From positions 315,900,018 through 315,964,017 of the forward strand of contig OX352772.1 in NCBI GenBank assembly GCA_947095535.1: DNA of 64,000 bases. The letters are read 5' to 3'. A model generated the notes under the pieces. That model saw nothing but the letters and a program-made list of their open reading frames with translations. It had not been told where the DNA came from and searched no databases. Numbering within the stretch: position 1 is the stretch's first letter; the number at the start of each line of letters is the position of its first letter. The stretch is from Poecilobothrus nobilitatus (lineage: Eukaryota; Arthropoda; Insecta; Diptera; Dolichopodidae). Both the position numbers and the translations under genes were made by a program. Below are positions 48,071-59,129 of the stretch, in pieces.

Positions 48071-49017
48071 CAAGTCAAAATGATAATACAGGCAAATGAA
48101 TATATATAGGTATATAACAAGCACCCTTTTATAAAGTTCACACTACAGGCCTAATATATTAATTTCAACAGTTTTTTTGTATGGATTCTATTCAAGCTTT
48201 TTAGATTTCTAGGTAGCTAGAGTCTAGATCAAAGGCATATGTATATGTATATTTTTTGGCTAGACTCTAGAGGTTTAAAATTTTGAACACAGTTTAAGTA
48301 CATGCGACCATTATTGATTTTAATATAGATATGGTAATTATACCTTTTTTTACTTTTAATAAAAATTATTTCCAATTAAAATTTTTAAATTTACAATAAG
48401 TCTAAAATACATTAATATAAAAAATATAAGTATGTATATATCTATGTATATATTTATAACCAACAATTATTTGTTTATAAAATACAGCTTATAAGGTTAC
48501 CCTATTTACATAACTACTATAGATATTAATAATTACTAATTACTGATTATAATAATTGCGTACACCAAAAATATCCAAAATTAAAATTAAATATTTTTTT
48601 TGTCCTTGCCCCTGTCATAAGTATGAGTATTTTTTCACATGAGTGACTTTTACAAAATACAAAACAAAAAAAATTTGTATTTGGTACACATTTAAAATGC
48701 TTTACATCATAATATTATGGTTAGTATTCTTGACAATGACAATTTTTTCATATCTGCAATGAGTATAAAAATTTTTTGGGAATAAAATTTATATTAATCT
48801 GTTGTAACTCTATTTAGTAAATTTTAAAGTTAGTAAAATTTAAATAATAAGTACATAAATACATATTTTAATCTATTTTTACAAGATTTTAATTTAACAA
48901 GATCAAACGGATTTTAAAGTTTTTGGAACAATAAATTATTTTTCTCAAAAAAACAGTACCATTTCAATTAATTTCTTGTTGTTGTTCTTGACCATACATG
49001 TAGTGCTTCAAATATTT
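48071..49017. other. A/T-rich spacer, no gene seen
   Basis: A small inverted pair 'TAGCTAGAGTCTAGA'/'TCTAGAGTCTAGCC'-like lies near 48220-48270. Nothing else. Confidence 0.45.
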
Positions 49018-49119
49018 CGTAATTTAACTCCACCACTATTATCTCCTCGATTTCGTAATTTAATTTCACCACTATTATCTTCTCGATTTCGTAATTTAAT
49101 TTCACCACTATTATCTCGT
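49018..49119. repeat. 36-bp minisatellite, 2.8 copies
   Basis: 'CGTAATTTAAYTYCACCACT' begins units at 49018, 49054 and 49090. Each runs through 'ATTATCT' to 'CTCGATTT'. The 36-bp period is a multiple of three, but no reading frame stays open outside it. Confidence 0.93.
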
Positions 49120-50859
49120 AAAATTCATTTTTAATTTCTTATGATAAGAGGAAAATACTTACTTTTGTGAAGAAACGAGCAATTAGGCTATCTAAATAGG
49201 CTGAGATGAGGAGAGGAGAATATTCTGGTTTAAAAATTAATTAATTTTCATATATAGAGAAAATTCAGGTGAAATAAATTCCATGTCCCCGCTTAAATTT
49301 TGAACTTAAGTGCATAATTCACAGGTGAAATCTTTTTATAAAATCATTGTTTTTACTCTTCGTTTTTATGACTTGAATTATCAAAATTTAGATTCTGGTA
49401 CAAATTTTTAATTGGTTACAAATCTTTAAATATAAAAATTTTAATTTTTAAAATTTTACATTTAAATTCGGTTAAAATAATAAAAATAAAAGAACTTGTG
49501 TTTAAATTTATTTAGAAACTTCTAAACGCGAACTATTAAAAGCTCTCTGAGGACCACATCTAAGTGGCCAAGATTCCTAAAACCTTAAGTTTTGATCAGT
49601 TATTAATAACAGTGAAAATTAATAATAAACAATTAATAAAAACTCTCTATTCGCTAAGGTCTAAAAATTAAAATGCATACAATTTAGAACAAAACAGATC
49701 ATCACTCATCATCATTATTATCAACATTGAAATCGAACATAAAGAGAAGAAAAATTATTAAACTTCTGTAACTTTTTCTTTATATATTGATTGATCAAAT
49801 GTGAAATTTCGTAGTGACCCGTAAATTTTTTTAGAAAATACATTGCAGTATTTTCTTGAAAAGATGATGATAATTTTCTACACAGAAAATACTAAAACAA
49901 AGAATATTTAATAACTAACATTTTAAAAAAATTTATTAATTTTCAAAAAGCGTATTCAGCCTTGTTTTACTGGTTTTAATAATTTTTTTTTCTTCGGATT
50001 GTGTGCAAACTAAAAGTTATCTTAGTATTTACTCAATGTAATTACCTTAATCACATTAAACTGCCTTAACATATGAATATTTTTATTTTTGAACGCTAGA
50101 TGTCACCCAGAATTTATAACGAAATTATAAATATAACTGGTAAGTGTCTAAACTAAGCGAAAAAAAAAAAAAAAAAAAAAATTTGACGAAAATATAGCGA
50201 AAAAAGAAAACTATTAAAAAGGTTGCCTACTTTACTGCTTACTCACTTTACTACAATAATAAATTAATATTAAAAAATTGTACTTGTATTAATTGTACTT
50301 ATATTAATAATTAATGATTATTATAATTAGTAAATTGCTTGGCTTGGATTTTCCACTATTTTAATCCTTTGTTTTTTAAGCAAACAAAACATATGTATAT
50401 GCTGAATATAAAAGCTATAGACTAAAGATAGACCATGAAATTAAGTATTTTTTCTTTTTAAGAAATACGTGTTTTTGTTAAAGTTTTATGTTTTTGATAA
50501 ATATATGATAGTTAATAGTTAATACCAAGATTAGTAAGAATTTCTAATAAACTTTGTTTTGTTATGCTATTGCCACTATTGCCTTATTGTTTAAGTCCAA
50601 GAATTACAATTTGTATGAATTGAATAAAACAAATTTGTTTACAGGATTTTTAAATCGGGTGATAAAAATTTGACTAAAATAATCTTAAAAAGAAAAGACG
50701 GTTATCTTTCAAGAATATTGTTAATTCATGTACAATGAATCCAAGGCGGTTATCTTTCTTGAATTATTAAATTAGGAAAGAAAAGGCAGAAATAGTTTCC
50801 ATAAGTAAAAACCTTTTGCATTTTCATGGAAAATTCCATTTTTTCCATCCAAATTTGTA
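49120..50859. other. A/T-rich spacer, no gene seen
   Basis: A slightly more complex stretch at 49545-49600 ('GGACCACATCTAAGTGGCC', itself a small hairpin) is otherwise unremarkable. A poly(A) of about 22 lies at 50160-50181. 'GGCGGTTATCTTTC' recurs at 50698 and 50746. Confidence 0.5.
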
Positions 50860-51565
50860 AAACTGAGATGGTTGCTGTTAGTGAGTTAAAGTTTCACATA
50901 ACTGCCCGTCTGTTGTTAAATTTATGTTACACAAAATCGCATACAGACATACATTATCTTCTAATTTGTACATCCATATCCAAAGTGAAAAGCAAACAAA
51001 TTTGACAAAACTCAAGTCACATTTACGTCATTTTTATGGTAACCCCATAATTATTAAGAAAAGTTGTTAACAGAAATAAAAATATAATATTGGAGCTTTA
51101 ATTTTTGTATATTAATTCAAAAAAATTTAGATAGGTTTTAAAAATAGAGAATTTTGAGTTTTTAACCCCTGACAGTTCCTAAACGGGGAGGCACAGAAAT
51201 ATTTTCTGAAATAACTTATACTTATTTCCAAAGATTTAACTCCCCTCAAATTTTCATAAGTTTCTAACTTAAACCATTTGAAAAATTTTGAATTTCGCAT
51301 AACGGTAAATTAAAATATCGTATGGCAAAAGTATGTATTTATTATATACATATTGCTGCTGATTAAAGCAGTTATCGTTCAAAATTTGTGTTATGACAAT
51401 TTAAATATAGGGCTTTTTCGAACTTTAGCGGGGCTATAGCTCCGCAAGGAGTGAGACTGCAGAAAAAAGTTATTAAACTAAAACTAAAACTATTAAACTA
51501 TTAGTGATACTAATTTTTTGAAAATATATAAAATATTTAAAAGTGCTAAAAAGCACAAATCTTAT
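50860..51565 (-). repeat. Family A repeat, minus strand, substantial copy
   Basis: In reverse order it carries 'GAGCTTTAATTTTTGTAT', 'CCTGACAGTTCCTAAACGGG', 'CTGAAATAACTTATACTTAT', 'CGCATAACGGTAAATTAAAA', 'GGGGCTATAGCTCCG' and 'AAAGTGCTAAAAAGCAC', the complement of the family's left end. Confidence 0.7.
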
Positions 51566-51730
51566 ACTCATAAAGGAATTGAAACAAACAACCCAAAACT
51601 CTTCGGGGGATATTAACTACTGTAACATAGCCAAAAGTTCCTTGGGTACTTATGACTTCATTAGCTGAAATATTTATTCCCTTTTTCCAGAATGATAAGA
51701 TGTTAGAGTTGGATACAAAATAAATAAATA

Positions 51731-51810
51731 AATACTCTGGAAAAAAAGGGCAATCTTGATTTTGTAACCAACTTTAAAATCCATCCTAATATCGAATCTC
51801 GCATAAACGA
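51731..51810 (+). repeat. Family C copy, left flank of the 2.7-kb element
   Basis: 'AATACTCTGGAAAAAAAGGG' followed by 'TTGATTTTGTAACCAACTTT' and 'CGAATCTCGCATA'. It is nearly the same as 54571-54657 on the other side of the element. Confidence 0.8.
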
Positions 51811-52139
51811 AACTAGCAGAGATTTTAGAATTAGATGCGAAATCAGAATATATTCAACTACTAGCAGAGTACCCGGCGTTGCCCGGAGTACTTTATTGGC
51901 TTTATGAAATTCTGCGTTTTGTTTCTGCGTTAATATAATTTAATTAATATAGTTAACTTATTACTATGTATTTACAGATTATGGTAGTTTATATTCTATT
52001 TTTTATTAGATTTAGTTAAATTGAATAAACAGAGCCAAGAATTAGAGACAATTCTTCTACAAAAAATTTTTAAAGGAATCAATAATCTATTGAGTACACA
52101 ATTACGGCGAAGTGAATTTCCACAATATATTCTTTAATA

Positions 52140-52490
52140 CCGAGACATAAAATTGCATTTCAATTATGACCATAATGTAGTACATTTTTTTTCGTAAGTA
52201 ATGTCACTTCATGTTTTTGTGAATTATCCTTTTAAGCACATTTTGAAAAATTTGCTATTAGGTTCGCTCTGTCCCTCCGTCTGTTTACAAAACTTATATA
52301 TTCGTTAATATTCGTTAATACCGAAACATAAAATCGTATTTAAATTATAAAAGACCATAATGTAATCAATTTTTTTTTTGTAAGTAATGTCATTTCATGT
52401 TTTGGTGAATTATCCTTTTAAGCACATTTTGAAAAATTTGTTATTAAGTTCGCTCTGTCCCTCCGTCTGTTAAAACTTATATACTGTTTA
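52140..52490 (+). repeat. About 180-bp tandem duplication including family A left end
   Basis: 'ATACCGARACATAAAAT' near 52138 and 52319 starts two successive units. Both contain 'GTAAGTAATGTCA', 'GAATTATCCTTTTAAGCACA' and 'GTTCGCTCTGTCCCTCCGTC'. The second continues into family A sequence as far as about 52740. The plus frame at 52550-52750 lies in that continuation and is not a gene. Confidence 0.85.
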
Positions 52491-53290
52491 ATAAAGAGCA
52501 ATGAAATATTAACTATGCGTAGGTTTCTTAAAAGAGTAATGTTGTAGAAATGTTTTTATGTACCCTCACCGTTGGAGATCCTACAGCACCGACAGCTCTT
52601 CAAATTTTGAAAAAACTTCTTTTTAAATGCGTACATTTCAGGTTCTGTTTAACATATTTTCAATATAAAAAATACATGATTGTTTTTTACCTTTATAAAT
52701 CAACCAGAATTTTTTTACCTTTAGTTTTTCTAATTATGTTTCCTAATTGATTGGCTAAAAATATGTGTAAAAATTGTATATGGATAAGAATGTAAGGTTT
52801 TCTGTTCTTTAAATCTGTATGTACTCATTTCTGATTAAATGCTGTACAGAAATGTGAATATGTTTTCTAATTTAATTAATTAAGTTTATAGTATTTTTAA
52901 ATATACGGATATTATACATACTATATGCACATATTTCAATATTTTATGGGAAACATGTTATACACATGCATTTTGTATAGGTAGACCACATGTAAAGACC
53001 ACATGTAAGTAATGCATTTCTGAATGATGACATGATGATTGTCTAATGTAGGAGATTGTTTCTGTTTTTAAACAACCGCCGAAAAGAAAATGTTATGTTG
53101 TTAAGACTTAAACACAGTATTCTTAAGATACTTAATAATGTTACTTTAATTACTGTTCTATATTAGAAATTTGCAGTGAAAGGTTTTTATGGAATATTAG
53201 AAACAGTATAGATAAAAGTAAAGAATGTTGGAAATATCTTTTTAATAATAATAACAATACACAAAATTAGGCAAAATATTATTAATAAGT

Positions 53291-54420
53291 GCTCGTGCGG
53301 AAATGGGTTAACAAACGTTAACAAATATTTTGTCACAGGCCTAATTTAGAACCATAAATTCATTCTCCCAAATTAGACAGAAATTAGAAACAAAATTTTT
53401 TTTGACAGTCTATCGTGTCGAAATGTGTTAATGTATCACAACAAAATTTATTGAATGAGTTTGTCTGCCAAAGTACAATACTTGTACAAATTTTCAATTG
53501 GTCAAATCGTTTAAGTACAATAATAAAAAATGAGAATTTCATGGCCTGAAGCCTGATGGGTTAATGTATCGTAACCAAATAAACTCAGAAAGCTTTTGTT
53601 ATAAAGACCTACACTTTTGTAAATTTTCAACACAATTGGTAAAACCGTTTAAGTGCGACAACAAAGAAATTAAAAATTTTTATTGAGCCCTGGTGCCGAA
53701 ACGGGTTAATGGATCGTAACCAAATCTCCTCAGTGAGCTGCTGTGGTAAAGAGCTACACTTTTGTAAATTTTCAAATCAATTGGCAAAACCGTTTAAGCG
53801 CGACAACAAAGAAATTGAAAAACTTCATTGAGTCCTGGTGCTGAAACGGGTTAATGGATCGTAACCAAATCAACTCAGTGAGCTCCTGCGGTAAAGAGCT
53901 ACACTTTGATAAATTTTTAATTCAATTGGCCAAACAGTTTAAGTGCGACAACTAAGTAAATTACAAAACTTCACTGACCCCTGGTGCCGAAACGGGTTAA
54001 TGGATTGAAACCAAATCAACTCAGTGAGCTCCTGTGGTAAAGAGCTACACTATTGTAAAATTTCAACTCAATTGGTCAAACCGTTTTAGCAGGACAACAG
54101 AAAAATTTAGTGAACTTTGTTCGGCTCTCGTGCCCAAACGGGTTACCGAATCTTCATAAAAATTTGTCACAGGCTTTTTTTCAGACCATAAAACCACCAT
54201 ACAAAATTGGACATAAATCGGAAACAAAAAATTCTTTGGAAGCCCGCCGGGTCGAATTTGGGTAACATATTAAATCCAAATTTCTTAGGCACCCGTCCAA
54301 TGCTGGGAAGAACATTTGTACAAATTTTCAACTCAATCGATCAAACCGTTTAGGCAGGACAACGAAAAAACGAAACGGCTTTAAATGGCTCTCGGGCCGC
54401 AATGAGTTAATGAACCGAAA
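53291..54420 (+). repeat. Ordered array of nine 120-146-bp monomers
   Basis: The anchor 'GGGTTAA' or a one-base variant lies at 53305, 53425, 53558, 53703, 53848, 53994, 54140, 54260 and 54405 (spacings 120, 133, 145, 145, 146, 146, 120, 145). The central monomers share 'GGTGCCGAAACGGGTTAATG', 'ATCGTAACCAAATCAACTCA', 'GGTAAAGAGCTACAC', 'TCAATTGGYCAAACCGTTTA' and 'GCGACAACAAAGAAA'. Monomer 1 resembles monomer 7 ('TTTGTCACAGGC') and monomer 2 resembles monomer 8 ('TTGTACAAATTTTCAA'), an 835-bp higher-order period. Non-coding; the minus frame 54328-54528 is a read-through of it. Confidence 0.92.
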
Positions 54421-54570
54421 CGCAATATAGCCTATAACACTTTCCGGGGTCGTAAGAACGTTCCTGCAAAATTTGGTTGCAATCGGACTGGTGGTTTTTA
54501 CGTGAAAAGGGCACAAACAAACAAACAAACAGAATTTCTTCCTTATTTATTAGATTTCAGATCAAACATA

Positions 54571-54657
54571 AATACTCTGAAAAAAGGGGCAACCTTGATT
54601 TTGTAACCAACTTTAAAATTCCTCCTAAGTTCTAATATAGAATATCGCATGGACGAA
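54571..54657 (+). repeat. Family C copy, right flank of the 2.7-kb element
   Basis: 'AATACTCTGAAAAAAGGGGC' followed by 'TTGATTTTGTAACCAACTTT' and 'ATATCGCATGGACGAA', in direct orientation with the copy at 51731. Confidence 0.8.
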
Positions 54658-56148
54658 TATGTAAATACATAATTTTATGGGAAATTATGTCTTATTGTTT
54701 AGGGGATTTTCGGCTCAATCATCGGAATTATAGTTTTCCAGAGACTGTTGGCTTATTTTTTGAGTCATATGTCTCCAGAGGACTTTTGTCATATCGCCAA
54801 GGAAATACATATTTTGATTTGAAAAAGACTGCCTATAAACCTTCGTATTTATTTTTTGAAGTGAAGTAGTTGTAGTTCAAACTTTTTGTTTTAAGGTTAT
54901 GATGGCAAGTTCAAGTCTGAGAATTACACCACAAGATTCATAGCAAACAAACATATGTATGTATCTGTAGCTTATATTATGTTTTTTCAATTGTATATGT
55001 AAAAGACTTTGTTATTCTTTTTACTATTTACTACTTTTCCATTTTATTCTTTTTGAAATTGTTTCTTTTATTTGCATGTTTTTTTATAATAAAAATTTTA
55101 TTCCAATTGAAAAGAAAATAAAAAATACCAAAACTTGTTTTTTTTTTTTTTTTTTTAACTTATTATTGGAAAATATGTATAAACTTTTAAAATCGATGAA
55201 AATTTTTTTAATTTATAAATTATATTCTAGATTTTTTTTTCTTCTTTTGTTTTTTTTTTATTAGTAACTGCTGTTAGATGGTAATAACGTGATTTGCAGA
55301 TCAATTAAAATTATGGTGATGATAATGGATATTTTGATAATTTGGTAAGAAATATTATAAAAATGAAATATGTAGTTGTTAAGTTCTTAAAGAAATATAT
55401 TTTGTACATATTTCGAAAAGGATTTTTTTTATAACTATATTTAAATGTAAGATTATTTTTGGAATTTTTATAGATAACAAATTGTTCTTTGTTTTCTTAT
55501 AAAACCAATCAATAAAATATATATATCCTTTTTATAAGGAAAATAAAAATTTTTCAAAATAAATTTTTGAAATTTATAACACTTGTAGTAAAAAAGGACT
55601 TACACAATGTTGAATCGATTAATTTAAAAAAGGATTCCAAAAAAAAAAAAGAAATTGTCAGAAAAAAAGGATCGTTAAAAATGGTGGATCCATAAAATAT
55701 CTCCGCACTCAAAAACGAAATTAATTAAAATAAAAAATATCTGAAAAATTAAAGTAAAATAGGAGTTACTTATACACACAATGAAATCTGAAGAAAAAAA
55801 TAACTAATATTTAATAATGGAACACGTCTACAATTTCAAAATAGAAATAAGTTCGAAAATTTAAAATTCATCTTTTTATCAATTTTTGAATAAAAAAAAT
55901 TGGAAAAATACTAAAATTAAACATATCTAATTAAAGAAATAAATAAGGCAGTATATAAAACCAAAGACAGATACAAACCAAAGACACTGGAGTAAAAGAG
56001 CACATTTTTAAAAGTACAGTAAAAATTTAATATTGGACTACTTTTGCACCAAAATTAACCCTAATCAACCGTATTAACCCTAATTAATCGAAAGAAAAAC
56101 TTTCACACAAAAATATGGTATTAGAACTTAAATTTTTATGTCTTACTT
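54658..56148. other. Spacer, no certain gene
   Basis: A 60-codon plus frame at 54687-54869 (begins MSYCLGDFRLNHRN, ends FFEVK) is less A/T-driven than most, but it is unknown, short and isolated. The remainder is homopolymer-rich, with 'ATTAACCCTAATTAATCG'-like phrases near 56060-56090. Confidence 0.4.
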
Positions 56149-56150
56149 TA

Positions 56151-57091
56151 CGGGTATTTTTTTTAGAATGATAGAACTTTAAATTGAAATGAAACACATT
56201 TAAATTAAGATTGAAGGCAACTTTTGTTTTTATTTGATTTCAGTAAGCATTGATAAATTATCATGAAAAAACTCAGACAGCAACAACGTTTACCAATTGG
56301 TTCCAATTTGGTTCTATTCGCCAAACTTATATAGAGCGAACTTTTATCGAAAAATTGTGTTCCGTCATGAAGTTCATTTTTGGTTGAACGGTTACGTAAA
56401 CAAGTAAAATTGCCCTATATGATGGAGTGAAAACAATCCTCAAGAAATTCAGCAGGTTTTATTGCATCCTGAAAAATGCATGGTATGATGTGGTTTACAC
56501 GCTGGATGTATCATCGGTCCATATTTCTTTAAAAACGATGCTGGAGTTAATGTTACAGTGAATAGTGCTCGTTACAGATCGATGACCAATGATTTTTTGT
56601 TTCAAAATTTGAATTGTATCGACCTGGAAGTGTTTTGATTCCAACAAAATGGTGCTACACCTCATACTGCTACCGCAACAATTGATTTATTGAAAGAAAG
56701 ATTTAATGATAACATTATTTCGAGATAAGGTGCAATTAATTGGCCTCCAAGATCATGCGACATAACGCCACTGGATTATTTTCTTTGGGGTTATGTAAAG
56801 TTATTGGTTTATGCTGATAAACCAGAAAAAATAGACTCTTTGGAAACTAACATAACCCGTGTTATTGATGAAATATAGTCTGAAATGCTCGAAAAATTGG
56901 TCCAAAATTGGTCTAATCGAATGCGGTTCCGCAGAGCTAGTCGTGGTGGACAATATGCCGGAAATTATTTTTAAAACCTAAATGTCATAAAATTATTTTT
57001 CAAATAAAAAAAAAAAATTGGTTTCAATTTTAATTTAAATGTGTTTTATTTCAATTTAAAGTTCTATCATTCTAAAAAAAAGAACACCCTT
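56151..57091 (+). mobile_element. Mariner-family transposon, decayed, 941 bp
   Basis: TA dinucleotides border the element at 56149-56150 and 57092-57093. The left end 'GGGTATTTTTTTTAGAATGA' and following 'TAGAACTTTAAATTGAAAT' are matched in inverse at the right end ('ATTTCAATTTAAAGTTCTA'). Imperfect terminal inverted repeats run for about 65-68 bp, longer than the roughly 30 bp usual for mariner. The element is shorter than a full mariner (about 1.3 kb), mainly through loss of the N-terminal transposase half. The resemblance in the transposase suggests the rosa group; a database comparison would be needed to place it. Confidence 0.88.
56342..56974 (+). pseudogene. Mariner transposase C-terminal half, inactivated
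   Basis: A single frame of 211 codons covers the DD34D catalytic region. It begins FYRKIVFRHEVHFWLNGYVN; next IIGPYFFKNDAG, RYRSMTNDFLFQNL, then FQQNGATPHTATATIDLL. It ends with WPPRSCDITPLDYFLWGY and RASRGGQYAGNYF before TAA. The first catalytic Asp position (usually SDE in ..FSDE.HF) is His. The second (FQQDGA) is Asn. The third, in CD.TPLDYFLWG, is kept. Stops interrupt the frame: TAA after GYVNK, three TGA codons at expected Trp positions, TAA after ISR and TAG after IDEI. Upstream, LRQQQR and a frameshifted LFAKL are remnants; the DNA-binding part is deleted. Not functional. Confidence 0.9.
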
Positions 57092-57093
57092 TA

Positions 57094-59129
57094 CAATAAA
57101 TTTGTACAGATATCCAAGGGGCGGTCATCTAGAAGTAGTGAATTTTTAATTTTTGATCCCCAATAGCTTTATTTATTTAATTCAAATCATTATACATAAG
57201 ATGATAAGTATTTTCACCGTATAGATGAAATATACATGTAATTTACGTAAGATAATTAAGCTAAATATTTATTAAATTATTATAGTTTTAAAACTAAAAT
57301 AAAACAAGTAAATATTATGTAAATCCTAATCAAACCAGCTGGTCAACCTCACCGCTGTATTTATAGAAAAAAACGAAAATTATTGATTAGTTGCTTGAAG
57401 TGATTCCATAAGAGCTCAGCGAATTTTTTTTCAGTGGTTTCACTTTTACTCCACCTAGCGTTATAGTTTCAAAGTAACGCTGTACGAACAAACAACGATA
57501 ATTGTCCAACCAATATGTTTAGGAACAATAATATTTCTACTTCTGTTAAATCTACCAATTGAAAAATATACAAAAAATTTTTATGGAGTAACTTATGGTA
57601 ATTTTCAAAAATTTTTTTTCCTTTCAAAATTTCAATATTCTTACTAAAAGAGTTCCGATGTCACAGATGAATGAAAATTTTGCAAAAATTATGACTATAC
57701 ATAATGATAAATTTTATATTGAAAAGATATTAAATAGAACTTGAAATGAAAACGTTTAAGATGAGACATTTGGTGTTTTTTCCAACTTAGAAAGATTACA
57801 GATCTGTGGGTTACATAAGGACTACGTAGAAAAAATTGCTAAAGAGAAAATTTAAAGAAAAAATATGTTCAATTCAAATCAATTTTTTAGGTTAATTTTA
57901 TCAACTCACAGACCTTTTTATTAATTTTTAATATAAAGGTTTGTCAGTTGAAAAAAGGATGATTCTGAACAAGGACGAAACAACTTCTAATAAACTTTTG
58001 GTGTAATAAGTCAACAAAAAAAATTTTAAATTTGTGCATTATTATTTCTTATAAATATCTGCTCTCTTCTATCTGAAGTTTTACTATAATGTTGCTTGCG
58101 CCTTTTTTCTTGAAAACCATATATCCCTATAGAGATCCCCATATATCCCCATTTATAAGCATAAATGTTTTTAAATAATATACGCCCTAAAAAGCTTTCC
58201 TGGATTATTTTGTATTTGACAGTACATATATGAATATATCGTTACACTTGGCATATTGATCTGAATTGTACAATAACTTAATAATTTTATATATGTACAT
58301 AGTACATACATCATTTTCTTAATATTACATCTGTCTTTAATCGATTCTGTCTATAACGGTATTATAGTGTTACCATATATTTATATAATATACTTATTTG
58401 TGAAATCGTGGTTAAATTGATTGAAGATAGAAATCAATTGATGATGAAATTGATTATAGAAAGGAAATACCAAATTTTGAGATTAAATTTTACTAATTGT
58501 GATATTTTTTGAAATTGACGTTTAAAATCTGGAAAATGCTTGATATTAAACAAAGGAATGATAAAAAAAATGGAGTAGCATTTTTTTTTAAAATTCGTAA
58601 TTAAAAGTCTAATGAAAGCAAACAAAAACTAGAATTTCTTTTTTTTACTTTCGTCATTTATGGCTGGTTAGAGACCTAGTAATTTAATAATTAACTAAAT
58701 ATGTAACAATTTTGAAGATTAAACAAATGCTTTTCATTTTCTTTACACAATAATTTGTTTTCGAAGAATTTCCAATTTATGTATATATGTATATTCAAAA
58801 ATTGAAAAACGACTTTGCCGAAAACAATTTTATATAATAACAAAAGATATAAAAATTAAATTATGTCTTTTTTCTCAAATTATAAAAATCCAATTCTTAA
58901 AATCTAATTTTTTTTTTTTTATTTAAGTTTTGAAAACATGTTTTTATTTAATTTTGGTATTTTTTAAATTAAATTTTAAAATTCATTTTCTTTAAATTTA
59001 ACGGCATATAATATTAGCCATTTTCCTTTAACATATACTTAACTGTATAAGGGACATCTTTTATATCATATTTTATTAAATTTAATTTTTATATTTGTGT
59101 ATTAAAATGTGAAAAAAAATATTTTAGAT
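57094..59129. other. Spacer, no gene seen
   Basis: A block at 57110-57550 is less A/T-biased and holds a small perfect hairpin (AGCGTTA/TAACGCT, 57459-57482) but no frame of interest. Short repeats 'CCATATATCCC' lie at 58117-58160. The rest is A/T-rich. Confidence 0.45.

Larger units (their letters stand above)
51855..54555 (+). mobile_element. 2.7-kb non-autonomous element, Helitron-like candidate
   Basis: Starts with 'CTAGCAGAGTACCCGGCG' and 'TTGCCCGG' and ends after 'CACAAACAAACAAACAAACA' and 'CTTATTTATTAGATT'. This pair of ends is recognised from a widespread class of arthropod repeats often grouped with Helitron-type elements. That assignment is recalled, not proven here. In between: spacer, a family A-related segment with a tandem duplication (52140-52740), spacer, then an ordered monomer array (53291-54420). 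No Rep/helicase frame is present, so the copy is non-autonomous. Family C copies lie just outside both ends. A 365-bp relative sits at 59.4 kb. Confidence 0.5.

Noticed and set aside
53291..54420. CRISPR-like array
   Set aside because: Monomers are 120-146 bp and diverged throughout, without short identical repeats and unique spacers. The context is eukaryotic.
56342..56974. Active transposase
   Set aside because: Two catalytic Asp positions are changed to His and Asn, there are six in-frame stops, and the N-terminal half is missing.
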